A stretch of DNA of 64,000 bases from Polydactylus sextarius. Its lineage: Eukaryota > Chordata > Actinopteri > Polynemidae. The translations under genes were made by a program, and so were the position numbers. Below are positions 40,160-51,390 of the stretch, piece after piece. The first letter of the stretch is position 1, and every line of letters starts with the position of its first letter. The stretch is from positions 6,903,563 to 6,967,562 of the forward strand of contig CM028931.1 in assembly GCA_016801845.1 (NCBI GenBank). The letters run 5' to 3'. Below the pieces are notes generated by a model. It was given only the letters and a program-made list of their open reading frames with translations. It had not been told where the DNA came from and ran no database searches.

Positions 40160-43100
40160 GATGATGAGAACTATCTAAAAGACATGTTGTCTTTTTTATA
40201 TAGTGTTCATGACATGGATGTATAGAGAAGCGGATATATCACAAATGCTTCCATTTTCCCCCAGAAGCCACTAGCAATACAGCAATGGAAAAAAATCAAT
40301 GTCCATTTCAATTTCTTTTGTTAATGAAGTGTTAAACTGTTGTTGGGAATGAAGTTAGTGGACTCCACCTTTGAGTCCAGTTTCCAGTTCCTATCTTACA
40401 TCACTCCAACCCAATGTATGTTATTGACTACCTTTACGCAATGATTCATTAGGTCAACATGCATTTTCTATGGCCAAATATAAAACAGAGCACATGTTAA
40501 CAGTGACCGCTGAAACTCACACATCAGGAATCAAACTGAGTCCTGAAAATCTCACCAACTATCTGAGGCAGTGAGTAGCCTTCCAGGTCCAGCAGCACTG
40601 TTCCTGTCTGGAGACATGTCCTGAGCTCAAAGAGGCTGTGTAGGGACAGCGTGGACACATGGGGTTTACTCCACCTTTCCCCACCCTCCTCCACCTTCTC
40701 CTCAAACTTCACCCACCTGCAAATGCAGATAAAGACAGAGAGAAAGAATCAGCAGCTCGCATGTGTTAAACAATCACTCTTTTGTCATGGCCAGTTGGAT
40801 CCTTTTCTAATACCTTACAACATTTTCACAGTGGTCTCTCACCTGGCAGACTCCTTCCATTCCAGTTCATCTCCCTCTCTCTGCAAAGTGTCCATCTCTG
40901 TGAAGAGCGTTGGTGTTGGCATGTCATCATCCTCACTAAGGATGTAGCGTAGACGCTCTGCTGCTGGAGACACTTGATGGGGGAAAAGAATATCTCTGTG
41001 ATCCTTACAGTTTTTACGGAATAGTACAACTGTGTAATGTAGCAGTCACTGTTCAGATCATCTATCTCACACACAGTCAGACTTTCAATCACATATAGTC
41101 CATCATCAGTGTTTCTCCTGAAAAAGTTCACACAAATGTCTAATTTCCAGGTTGCTCTGATTTCACCCACTGTCCATTTCATCCCATTGCAGCTGGTGTG
41201 AGGTGATACACTATACACACTGCTGAGCTTTCAATATACACTACTGCTTCCTACAGTACAGTATATTGATCTCATTGTTCCCACAATGAGGATTTGTTAG
41301 TTGATTCTCTTGTAGAACCTGTTTGCATAAACAGAAATTTACTTCCACTGCTGCAGGAAGCTGGAAATGAACCTGTTCTGTTAACCCAGGTTCTGTTTAT
41401 GTTAAATGTACTTTATTTTCCAGGCTTAGGTGACCTTGTTTTTTTTTTTTTTTTTTGTTTTTTTTTTTTTTACCTCAGGCAGTTTGCCCTTTGTACCAGT
41501 TAAGGTTCTTGACTGGACTTAATATGAACAATAAAAACAAGGCAGGCCCATCACTGTAGTATCACTCATCTCCAGTGTGAATCTTTAGACATGGATTTCC
41601 TTCCTATAAATCTTTAGGCCTTATTTACAGGCAGCTGTGGGTTGCTGTATATCAGACCATGAGATAATGATGCTGTGTTGAAGCCTATGTTGCACATTAC
41701 TACCTGATTATAGGTATTCAATCATGAGCCTGTTGCACTTGCCAATCCATGTCACGACTATATTATCTGTGCGGAGGTTCCTGACTGATGCTGCAGGGTG
41801 ATAATACTTTCATTGTGAACCTATGGACTGAGCTGTATGGTAATTGACACATACATGTTTTTTTATGCCACCAGTGATCAATGCCATTGAAAAACCTTGC
41901 TGACAGCAATTCACTGTAAATTCAACTCATATATTGTCACATGAGTTGTTGTCATACGTTGTCATATGTTTTTCCTTAATGGGGCAGCTATGATGAAATC
42001 AATCAAACAAAAGCAGTTACCAACAAAAAAAAACAACTTAAAACCAACATCATCATCACCTTGAACCCATCAGTTATGCAGCTTTAATGCAAAAAGTCCA
42101 TACAGATGTACAGCAGTTGTGCCTTTTCCCACAAACACACATACACACAGATGGGTGTGGATGTGTTTCTGGACAGAGATAACTTCTCCATTATAAAGTC
42201 CTGGATCTACAATCAGACAGCAGCTAAGTGACAGGGAATAATCACAGCATGCAATGTCTCTGTTGTTAATGTGTGAACAGTTGAGAGAGGATAGGCAGGC
42301 AATTTTGGAGGCAGAACTCCTTTAATCCTGATATGTTTTTGTTGAATAGAACAGTGAGCATTACAACAGGTACAACAGGTTGAATTCAGCTCCAGTTAAA
42401 CAACAGTAAATTGTTCGAAAACAGAACATCTGCTTTTAAACAGATAAAAACAGCCACCAACCTTGTCCTTGCTTTCCTGACTGTTTACTGTCGCCTGTTG
42501 TTGTGCTATGCATCATTATTGTCCCTGCTATAATCCTCCAAATAGTAATTCCAATACATGCATTATTAATATTCGCATACTGAGGCCCACACCCTCCATC
42601 CTCCTCCTCCTCCTTTTTATGTGTCTACATGCATTCCTAACTGCACTTATAACATCACAAAGAATCAGTAAGCTGGACAGACTGCCAGCCAAAGCAGCAG
42701 AGCTCTGCAAGATTTCTCATTGCTCCTGTGTGAAATAAAATATACACACCTTTCTTTTAAAGTGACTGTAAGGAGGGAAACCCAAATTTAAAACACCAAG
42801 TTGATCTGCAGTGTAATATATGAGCTAGTCTTCTGGCTCACTGGAGCTATTTCTAAAAGGGTGTAGCTTTAATTTACTGTGTTCACAGCTCATTAATTAG
42901 AACCAGGGGCAGAAAATGTATTAGACTCACAGCCTCTCTTAATAATAGACAGAGAGAAACATCATCTATCAATGATATAATTATTTAATTCCTACCCCAT
43001 TAATGAGTCTTTTTTTTTTTTTTTTTACTCTTCTGAACAAACGCAAATGTGTGGATGACTAGATCTAAGAATCTAAAACAGTTTAGCTTTGTCTTAAATT

Positions 43101-45248
43101 TGAGGGATTTGCATAAGACAGATTTTCAAAGCTCCAAGAGACAGAGCCATCCTGACCTCTGATGAAGATTCAGTAATAATTGATCCTCCATAATGATAAA
43201 TTACACGATAACGCTCAAGTTGTTTGCTCTTTTACTTCATACGCAGGATTCCACATACCTTTGGGTAATATTAAAAATTAAAAATGATATGAATTTCCTG
43301 TGGATGCTCTGTGTTGTGCCTTTTTCTCCCCTTTCACTCTTATTACAACTGATAAAGCTGAACTTCCTGTAGAGGTTAAAAACAACCCCATCATTTAAGA
43401 TTTTGTGTGATATTACTAAGCATGTTGGCCGGGAAGGTTTCTCATCAGCGTTACAACTCAAAATAAATCCTTTCCTCCTGGTATGGGAAAAAGTATTATG
43501 GCACTTGCAACTGATTTATTCACAAATTGTGATTTTATGTCATTCACACAACTTTACGCTAAATACAAAACAACTTTTTTGGCAACAGAAAATGTATTCT
43601 ATCCTTTTATATGGAACTATATTCTTTTACATGCTAGTGTTGACAGGAGTAGGGATTGTGGGAAAATTGATTTGGAGGTTGAACTTCGATACCGAGATAT
43701 GGTCGGATGTGTTTGAATCTGCTAAGACAAGTTTTACATGTAACAAACTCAGGGAGCAGAATATTACACAGATTACAGCGCACTCCTTACTTTCTAAACA
43801 AAATGAATTCCCAGATCTCTCCCCCCTGTGGGAAGTGTAAAAAATAAGGCAGGACCTAATATCATTGTCTTTGACAATGTCCCTTAATATTCACATGTTG
43901 GAAAAAATATTTCTGAGGAACTTAGTTCAATCTTTTATGAAACAGTAAAAATAGAACTTGTCTTGTTCCTCCTTAATTTACCTCTAGGAAGGCTCTCTTT
44001 ATCAGGGCAGTTGACAATAGTAGGTAAATGATGTGTTCTGTTTCAGTGGATTGAGGAGAAATCCCCATCAGTCACAGTGTTATGGAGAAATATTCTAGGT
44101 TTTTCCAATGAACACCTTAGTGCTACATTAAAGGGTAATACCAGTTTGTTTAATAATGTTTGGCACCTTTACTTAATTACTTTTTTGATTAGCTTGTTGG
44201 CTTATTGCAGAAAGGTTCACCACACTTTGTCTATAGTAATATACACTTTTGATTTTATTTATTTACTTATTTCCTTGGGCATAGGTATGTGCAATTTGTG
44301 AATGTAAATTGATCTATTTCTGTTTTACACTTAGGCTGTATTGGTGCTTTGTTGTTGTCATGCTGGGAGCACACCACTCTCCATCAGAACTGAGGAAGCC
44401 TCTTGGATGAGAGGTGAAATGTCTTTACGATATTACAACAGTCCAGATCTTCCCCAGATATTACTTACTTGTGCGGCTGATGTCTTGGAGACTCTGCTCA
44501 TTTGAATCAATGAGTCCCTCCTCAATGTCCATGTCTCTGTAGCGGTCATGTTCATGATGTCTTTGGTGGTTATAGTGTCTATCCCTGTCCGTGTCAGTGG
44601 CCTCATGACTGGAGCGCCTTCGTCTGCGTTTGCGTCGATATCCTCGAGAAACTGGGACGCCAATGTAAATGGACTGATGGTCTGGAGACAAATATGGATT
44701 ATACATATTGTGTATATATAAACATACATGGTTGCAATTATTAAAATGCAAAAAAGAAGAGCCAGTTTGGATTTTGTGAAGAATTTTGTAGTAATTTATA
44801 TTAAGAATGAGCTGCAACTAACATAACACTGCAATTTTCCACAACAAGTGACTTGAATGAAGGCCATAAAATATTTGACTAACAGGCAGTAATAGGCCTT
44901 TCATTAATCCCTCACAGACAGGAGAATGTTTTCATGAATGTTAAGCAATGATGTTTCACAGCCCTCGCCTACTGATTAACAGCAGCACTCAATGTTGGCT
45001 CAGTGTCAAGGAAAACTAAATGATGTCTGTTGAGAATCAGTCATTTTGCAGTTTTTTTTTTTTTTTGTGGTTCTGTGTTTAGCTTCATAATCCCTGTTTC
45101 ACCACAAAAACCTGGATGGTGTGACTTTGATTGTATGCTGGTAATTAAGGTGTCAGTAAAAATAATTCAACCTACACCTCAGCCAAGAATAACAAAGCAG
45201 CAGGGAAATACAAACCACACCTGACACTGCTGCTCAGGGTGAAGGTAG

Positions 45249-45281
<33 letters not shown>

Positions 45282-45555
45282 CATGTCGGTCTTCACTCCT
45301 CATTAACAACATTCACCCACACAAACTCTAACAACATTAAAAACAGAAACACATATTACAAACAAAAAGTTAATATGACCAATCTAATGCCACGTGATAA
45401 TTACTCGTTAAAGAGAGTGAATTTCAATTTCCTGTCTCGATCATCAAAGGTCCAGTCTTTAATAGGAGAAGCACAGATATAAACCACACACACTCACCCT
45501 CCTCCTCCTCATAGCGAAGGTGGGAGACACCCATACCCCGATCTCCATGGTCCAT
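24157..45555 (-). CDS. slc4a5: Electrogenic sodium bicarbonate cotransporter NBCe2-like (SLC4A5)
   Basis: Slc4a5 moves Na+ with bicarbonate or carbonate across epithelial plasma membranes. Twenty-five coding exons: 45555-45498, 44681-44469, 40972-40843, 40716-40556, 39776-39624, 39240-39130, 38492-38437, 37338-37181, 37077-36990, 35686-35532, 35289-35161, 35060-34886, 33624-33491, 32723-32452, 30414-30353, 30121-29930, 29423-29310, 28787-28626, 28508-28330, 28224-28152, 27906-27838, 27432-27259, 27053-26877, 26786-26728, 24322-24157. All phases match and the sum is 1139 aa (human 1137). The basic, His/Arg-rich N-terminus leads into the cytosolic Band-3 domain (~95-430; KFEEKVEEGGERWSKPHVS). 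The transport domain spans ~480-1040, with the stilbene-type motif KKMV at ~632-635. An extracellular loop has sequons NSS (~679) and NVT (~687) and two Cys. The C-tail is Lys-rich and ends SSETTL, a class I PDZ ligand. LDIKRKLPW.PSDFY.GFHIQSIS and LTALDW favour NBCe2 over NBCe1 or NDCBE. Confidence 0.92.
25013..25035 (-). repeat. Partial duplicate of the slc4a5 last-exon start
   Basis: This 23-base stretch matches 24295-24317, the start of the last slc4a5 exon, at 21 of 23 positions. It lies in intron 24. Spliced in the exon phase it would meet a stop at once, so it looks like a vestigial exon copy or a chance match. Confidence 0.4.
26616..26727 (-). other. Alternative read-through C-terminus of slc4a5 exon 24
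   Basis: If the weak donor (CAG|GTACTG) at 26728/26727 is not used, exon 24 reads on in frame for 36 residues and stops at 26616. The tail begins with an Arg and YCVLKLHIPYK and ends AAAHSAL. This isoform would lack the ETTL PDZ ligand encoded by exon 25. SLC4 family members are known to have alternative C-termini; that this one is used is my inference. Confidence 0.35.
33131..33290. repeat. Dispersed fish repeat copy 1
   Basis: The text AGGGACGGACTGACTATCTG followed by a CCCCGTGGG block and a TTTATTTATTTATTC..GACCAGCC block is repeated in diverged form at about 51056-51390. I recognise it as a common percomorph-type dispersed repeat. It lies in slc4a5 intron 13. Confidence 0.55.
37770..37795. 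repeat. (CA)n microsatellite
   Basis: About 13 CA units lie in slc4a5 intron 7. Confidence 0.9.
40085..40160. repeat. (TATG)n/(TATC)n compound microsatellite
   Basis: A TGTA-type tetranucleotide run changes to a TCTA-type run within slc4a5 intron 4. It is likely polymorphic. Confidence 0.9.
43011..43026. repeat. Poly(T) tract
   Basis: A T run lies in slc4a5 intron 2, about 200 bp upstream of the L1-like remnant. Confidence 0.8.
43230..44345 (+). mobile_element. L1-type LINE remnant (reverse transcriptase C-terminal region)
   Basis: An open plus-strand frame at 43403-43840 contains WSDVFESAKTSFTCNKLRE and later QNEFPDLSPLWE, which match the C-terminal region of L1/Tx1-type LINE ORF2, downstream of the RT domain. 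A second plus-strand block at about 44047-44300 (WIEEKSPSV, then an LWRNILGF block) fits the tail end of the same ORF. Stops and frame changes separate the blocks, and no endonuclease or RT catalytic part is present. It is a dead, 5'-truncated copy inside slc4a5 intron 2, in antisense orientation to the host gene. Confidence 0.6.
44350..44465 (+). repeat. Dispersed fish repeat next to slc4a5 exon 2
   Basis: The sequence AGGAAGCCTCTTGGATGAGA followed by GGTGAAATGTCTT and AACAGTCCAGATCT is a diverged copy of a very common fish retroelement tail (recall). It ends within a few bases of the exon 2 splice donor at 44469/44468. Confidence 0.55.
45250..45280. repeat. (CA)n microsatellite
   Basis: About 15 CA units lie in intron 1 of slc4a5, some 220 bp from exon 1. 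Confidence 0.95.
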
Positions 45556-47363
45556 CCTGGTAACAGTGAAAGATCAGAGTGTAGTTCGCTCTTGTTGTGG
45601 TTATTTGTTTTTTTCTGCAACAGTGTACATCTATTTACACTTTTGTGTTACCCATGTTTCAGTGTCTCAATATTTTTGAATTCCCAGTGTATCATTGTGT
45701 AATTTGTTCAGTATAAAACTGCAGCAGCTGCAGTGCTTGTTCGCTGACCTCCATGTTGGGTTACAGTGCTGATCAATGGGAAAATAATTAAAAACAAGGC
45801 CAAAATCGATGGAAATGTGCATGATTAAAACAAATGTGAGGGCAGCTTATCACACGTGGCACCAGTTCACACAGTGAACACCAGCAACAGAGTATAAGGC
45901 CACCATGTTCCTGTTCGCATTGGAGCAATTATATACATTTATTAGCTGCATACTAGAGCAAGTTGAGGATATCTGTAAGACACAGAAACTGCTCCACAAA
46001 ATAGTAAAAAGCAAAAGTACATTTTAGAGGTGGATGATATATCACAACTCTGCAAAGTTTCTTTAGCTAACATAAGAATATATAAAGATGAGGTCCACAA
46101 CATGTTAATGACACATATGGACTATTCAACTTCTTAAACAGTTTAAGTTTAATCAATTTTGTGGGTTATTAGTAAATATAACACACGTAGGATGGAATCA
46201 ATTGTGTATTTATTGCTAATGTTTCACTGAACTTTATTTGTACTCAACTATCAGATTTGTCATCTTACAAAACACGTCAGACCGTCCACTGTCTGTCATG
46301 TCTTTCGCTTAAGCATTCTCCCTGATATTTAAAAGCAAATCTGGTTTCTATGTTCCTATGTCAGTCACAGCAGAGTTTCTTTTGACTTATCTCTTTGTGG
46401 ATAATATCTCATTTTAGCATGACACTCTTGAAATACAATTCACCCCGCAGGGATGAGAAGTGTAAAGTGGCTGGTGGAGGATGGGTGTAGCCCAGCAGGA
46501 CCTGGTTGCGCTGCTCCCGTGAAGCTTGTAGCGCTGGCTTCCTGCCTCTGTAATTAGTGCTGTCACATCAGTGCCCTTCACACCCAGTGGGCAGCTGGAG
46601 CAAGCGCTGCACAACCCCCACACCCTCACTACACCCCACAGGCTGACATCAATGGACTTGCCATGCCTCCAAACAGCCACCAACACACATACAGCCACAC
46701 ATAAGCTGCTGCTATGCATACAAATGAATGTAAGTTTCTGTCTGCATTGGGTGCCCTGACAAGAACACTTGTGAGTTGATATTCGACAATGACAACATCT
46801 GCCAGTGAGGTAAATAAAAGTCACGCTTATTTTCAGTTTCAGCCTTAATCACAAGAAAGTTAAACTACATAATAATTTCACTGCACTGACAAAAAAAAAG
46901 GAAGTATCACTCTGAGCAAAAAATTACAGATATATATTAATCTCGCACACACTCACATTCCTCACACATGCTATTGTCACCATCATCGTCACCAGTTTTT
47001 TTCACCCTCTGGAGAACAGTGTCACAAGCTTTGCATAAATAAAACAGATTCAGATTTCAACCAATCACACAATGATGACTAAGTTGAAGGAGGAAAGTAC
47101 ACTGTCACCGAAGATAACAGACATTTAAAACACAGTCAGATGTGACATTTGTCATAGACACATGTACACCAATCTGCTGTTGCTATTCCTCAGTAGTGCC
47201 TATATCTCCTTACCATTAAGCAGGAAGAAATTAATCCCATCTCTGACTTAACAAGGTAAGAAAATGAAACGGCAGAGTTGTGACAGCAAGAGGAGAATCA
47301 ACAGTGTGGAGAAACCAAACAAAAAACAGCATCAGATGATTAGACAAAGGATCAGGGACTTAC

Positions 47364-47460
47364 CTGGATCAGTTGTCAGCTGGAGTGAGCGAAAGGTGAA
47401 AAGGCCTTTGCTGTTTGTAGCGCGGCATCAATGAAAACATGCCAGGGCTCAACTACTGAA
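47364..47460 (-). other. Candidate 5'UTR exon donor of slc4a5
   Basis: The first coding exon is preceded by an acceptor (TTACCAG|G) at 45557, one base before the ATG, so an upstream non-coding exon is expected. The best donor I see is GATCCAG|GTAAGTCCC at 47364/47363 on the minus strand. The exon start and promoter are not fixed; the end given here is arbitrary. Confidence 0.4.
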
Positions 47461-49700
47461 TGGTACAAAGTCAGCACAGAAAGAAGATCCTTTCTGTTTG
47501 TCTGTCTGTCAGACTGACCCTCACACACACTCTCTCTCTCATGAATGGTTCAATAATGGACAAACTAGGCCTCAGCAGAGAGCTCCAGGCAGGAAGTTGT
47601 TTCACAATATGGTCAACACTAACCAATGATAGAAAATCTCTCAATGCACTGTAGCAGCAGGTCAATATACAGTATAGAAGTGTGGAAAAAGTGATAAAGA
47701 ATAGGAAGGCACAGGAAGCTGGCTGTGAAAACATGGTTACAGACCTGCTCTGATCAGCACAGATAGTTTACACATCACTTCTGATTTCCTGTTGACCGCT
47801 GTCATCATCATTAACTGTGATGTGAAAAAAACCTATTGTTAGTTTACCAGTGTAATTTTAGATTAACCTTGTGGGTGTTTCACTACTTAAACCTATTTAT
47901 TTGTACATTTTATTGTGCCGGCAGATTCAAACAGAACACGTGGCAGCTACGGTGGCAACAAATCTGAGTAAATAGGAAATTTTGAGGATATTTGACCAAA
48001 GTTTCACAGTAGAAAATGCTAATATGGGTAATTTACTTGTCTTTTATTGAAAGCAACAACTGAAGTGGTTTGTGCCATCCAAAGGGATCCAGTATGTTTG
48101 TGTGTGAATGCGTGTGTTTATGTGTGGAGCAGAGGTATCGAGAACCTTTGCTCCTAAAAATTAAAAAGAGAGATGTTCAGATGGTTGTGTCGATGATAAT
48201 CCCTCCGCTTCTCCTCACGTTGTACAAACTGAAAGATCAAAGACGACCAGAGAGGCGCTATGAAAAGTTGTTCTAAAACTTAATGGAGTGGAGTCACAAA
48301 TCTGAATGCATTGAAACCACAACCTCAAGTTAAAGTATCAAAACTGTTTTCTCCAGAAGGACTTAGAGCGTTCAGTGTGAAATTGACTGCAGATCATCTT
48401 GCTCAGACTTTCCCTGCAACTGAAACCAGATATGTGGGCAATTCAATCAGGGTGCACACAGGCATGGACACCAATCTGAGTTAGCTCTCACACACATGCC
48501 TCGGTAATGACTGATAACAGAGACAGTCTGTTCATCTTGGGAATATTTGTGGAAAATCCTAAATTAACATCAGGAGAAATAACAGAGATCCTGGAAGCAT
48601 CTGCTGTTTCTTCACTAAATGATTGTATTTCCCACAATTCAAACACAGGCCAGGTATTTTGTGACTCTAAATTTGCGTGAATGTGTGTGTCTGCTTGTTT
48701 GTCTGTGTATGTCAGTACTGTGGCAAACTAATGACCTGTCCAGGCTGCAACCCACCCTAAACCACAGTCTCCACATGACCTGCAGCAGCTTATATAATGG
48801 ATGGATTCTCCTCATCCATGCAAAGACACAACTTACATCTTAACAGCACAAACACTGGGAATCATGTAATGTTGTAAAATATGATGAAGTGTAATTCACC
48901 AATTCTGCCTATTACTATGTTGCTACAGGATGTTGACAGTATGCTACAAAGACAGACATCAACTAAACAATTTTCAAAAATACTAGAAATAGCATATTAT
49001 TATATATATTATCTACACATGCTGTTTGCAACAAGCGATAGTGATGTGTGTATATCTGTGTTTCCTCCTCTGATTGTTAAAAAAAAAAAAAAACATGTCC
49101 ATATCGTCATAATAACATCTTGTTTAGCTGAGCGTGCATCCTGCACTCAGCCTGCTGTTGTTTTTTTAACTTACACCGTTCATCTCCTCATTATTCCAAC
49201 TGCTGTATGTTGATCATTGTGATGATGGAGGGAGAGAGGTGAGGAGGTGATGGGGAGAGATGAGCTGCAGTAGGAGACAGTGGTGTAAGCATAATGGGCA
49301 GCTTGTGTGAATTATAAGAGCTGGTGAATCTTACCTAAAAGAGAGAGCTTTAAGGAGGCAGAGGAGGGGGGATATGAGACATTCAGACTTGTACACGAGT
49401 GTCTCAGAGCTTCTCCAGCTCTGACAGACTGGATGGAAACTGAGTCTAAACTGTCATCTTCAGGTTTCTGCACAGATGTTCTTTTAGGTTTCAGTCCACT
49501 CTGTCCACTCAGGGACAGAGACTTGGAGTGAGTCCATTTCACTTTGGGTTACTTCAGGTCTTTGTCCTGCTGGAAGTTGAAATGCCAGGTCTTGTTCCAC
49601 TGGCATTCCTTCATCATCAACCACATTTCCATAGCCACAACACAACAGCCATCAAGAAAATTACAGCAAAGGAGCACAGAGGGGACTCCACCATCGGAGA
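47461..49700. other. Intergenic region upstream of slc4a5
   Basis: This stretch is AT-rich with short CA and GT runs, and a T/A tract at 49079-49093. I recognised no exon. It may include the slc4a5 promoter. Confidence 0.4.
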
Positions 49701-50030
49701 ATGCTGAATAACCTGTATTCATCATAGACAATGATCAGCACCTTCTCCATCACAGCAGACAGACAGCAGAATGCCTTCTCTCACAGACTGACAGTGGAGC
49801 TGGACTCCACTGTCAAAGGAACAGATACAGGAAATCTTTCTTGCCACATGCTATCATACTGTACAATAACAGCTAAAACTCTGGTCATAACCGCTCAATG
49901 CACTACAACGAACTACTCTATGCACTTTGTGTTTTAAGCACACTGTTCACTGCACCTTATCTGTTTATTGCACCTCATATTCTATCATGCACTACACTGT
50001 ATACTGCATATTTATTCACTTTTTTACATT
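49700..50030 (+). mobile_element. Possible LINE 3' tail
   Basis: The text following AGACAATGATCAGCACC, with GGAACAGATACAGGAAATC and then repeated CACTGCAC/TTTATTGCAC units, resembles the 3' end and UTR of a fish non-LTR element, ending in a tetranucleotide tail. No intact domain remains. Confidence 0.4.
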
Positions 50031-50077
50031 CCATCTATCCATCTATCTATCTGTCTGTCTGTCTGTCTGTCTGTCCA

Positions 50078-50112
<35 letters not shown>

Positions 50113-50213
50113 GTCTGTCTATGTATCTGTCTGTCTATCTATCTGTCATTCGGTCTATCTGCCTATCTATCTGTCTGTCTGCCTGCCTGTCTGTCTGTCT
50201 GTGTATCTATACT
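50031..50213. repeat. Long (TCTG/TCTA)n microsatellite
   Basis: About 180 bp of tetranucleotide repeat, mostly TCTG with TCTA interruptions. All three plus-strand frames are open through it and give Ser/Leu/Val/Cys-rich repeats, which are not genes. Confidence 0.95.
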
Positions 50214-50533
50214 GTATTCGTCATTTCAGTGTGGCGTTTCGGCCAAATGTTACCGCAGACAGTGCACATTTCTAACATAGGCCACAGGAAACAATTGCAA
50301 TAGCAAAAGGAAACCTGCAACTCACTCATTAGAAGATTTCTCTACAGAGCTTCTGTTCAGCAATAGATAATATGATGATAATAGACATGAAATCCAGCTT
50401 CCAGGCCATGCTGTTCTCAAAGGATACAGCTCTTGTCCTGTAGCACTCCTCTGCTCAAAAAACAACCATTCTGCTGTGGTACAGTGACTGGTATGGTATA
50501 AAAACAACGCTGTGCAAACATCACTAAACGTTA

Positions 50534-50860
50534 CTACCACTGAACTGTGATCCACAATGAGTATCTTGCATTCGCTTTGCCATTAATTGAAAGATCATGT
50601 TTTGAAATCTGGGACTCCCGTCGCTCAACAAGTTCTTTCAGAACCATGTCGTAATGCTCTAGGAGTTTCATAACACTGATAAAATTTCTGCTATCGGACT
50701 CTTCATATTTCTCCCTATGCCCTCTGAAAGCCAAATTGCAAGTTCCCAGAATGATTGTTACATTGACAATACGGTACAGGACGTTTATAGCCTCCCTTTC
50801 CATGTCTTCATCAATCTTCTGTTTCTCTTCCACTGTTCACCACCAGAGCTCACAAAAAGC
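50534..50860 (-). mobile_element. hAT-type transposase remnant (DUF4371-like)
   Basis: The minus-strand frame contains ILGTCNLAFRGHREKYEESD, followed by NFISVMKLLEHYDMVLKELV. This matches the N-terminal part of DUF4371/TTF-type hAT transposase-like proteins (usual text LAFRGH.E...GNF..L..L..YD..L..H). Only about 100 residues remain, with no catalytic core or C-terminal dimerisation domain. It is a dead fragment. Confidence 0.65.
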
Positions 50861-51055
50861 TCAGTCTAAAGTGGGCAAATAACATAGCCATGTCAGTTTG
50901 ATAACTGCTCTAGTGGTGGTAGTAGCTTTTAGAAGAACACTTGTAGGGGCATAGCAGACCATAGCTTTTATGTATTTACAGTGGATCAACATAGAGAAGC
51001 TTAGAGCATCACACAACAAAATCTAAATGAATGCGTAAAACAAAAACAACCCTTT

Positions 51056-51390
51056 CCAGCACTAGCCAGGGTTGACATGCTATTTGGCCCAACTTAACAC
51101 TGTTTATTTATTTATTATTCCGACCAGCCATCAGTGGCTAAACTGACACTGAGCTGCTCCCATCATCCAGTTGTCTTTCTTGTCTCTAACAGGAATGTCA
51201 TCCATTGACATCTATCACAAATGACAGAAAGTAAGATTGTTGGCCAAATACAGTTCCCAGCAAGCCTTGTGCTTTTGCACAGGGATGGACTGAACATCTG
51301 TCATACTGGGTGATTTCCCAGTGGGCCGGTATGCTATTTTGGAAGACCTGATACTGTTTATTTATTGGCCTGACCAGGCCATAATACTCG
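51056..51390. repeat. Dispersed fish repeat, further copies
   Basis: Two diverged partial copies of the repeat at 33131-33290 lie here. One is near 51056-51150 (GACATGCTATTTGGCCCAAC and TTTATTTATTATTC..GACCAGCC) and one near 51279-51390 (CAGGGATGGACTGAACATCT and CCCAGTGGGCCGG). Confidence 0.55.

Noticed and set aside
24157..45555. SLC4A4 (NBCe1) or SLC4A8 (NDCBE) as the identity of the bicarbonate transporter
   Set aside because: The segments around the first membrane helices and the LTALDW loop follow NBCe2 more closely. The ETTL end is the one feature that points toward NBCe1-type variants.
50031..50213. CRISPR-like array
   Set aside because: It is a simple tetranucleotide microsatellite in a vertebrate genome, without spacer structure.
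49898..50303. Three overlapping plus-strand frames of 111-125 codons
   Set aside because: They translate the tetranucleotide repeat and carry no real protein features.
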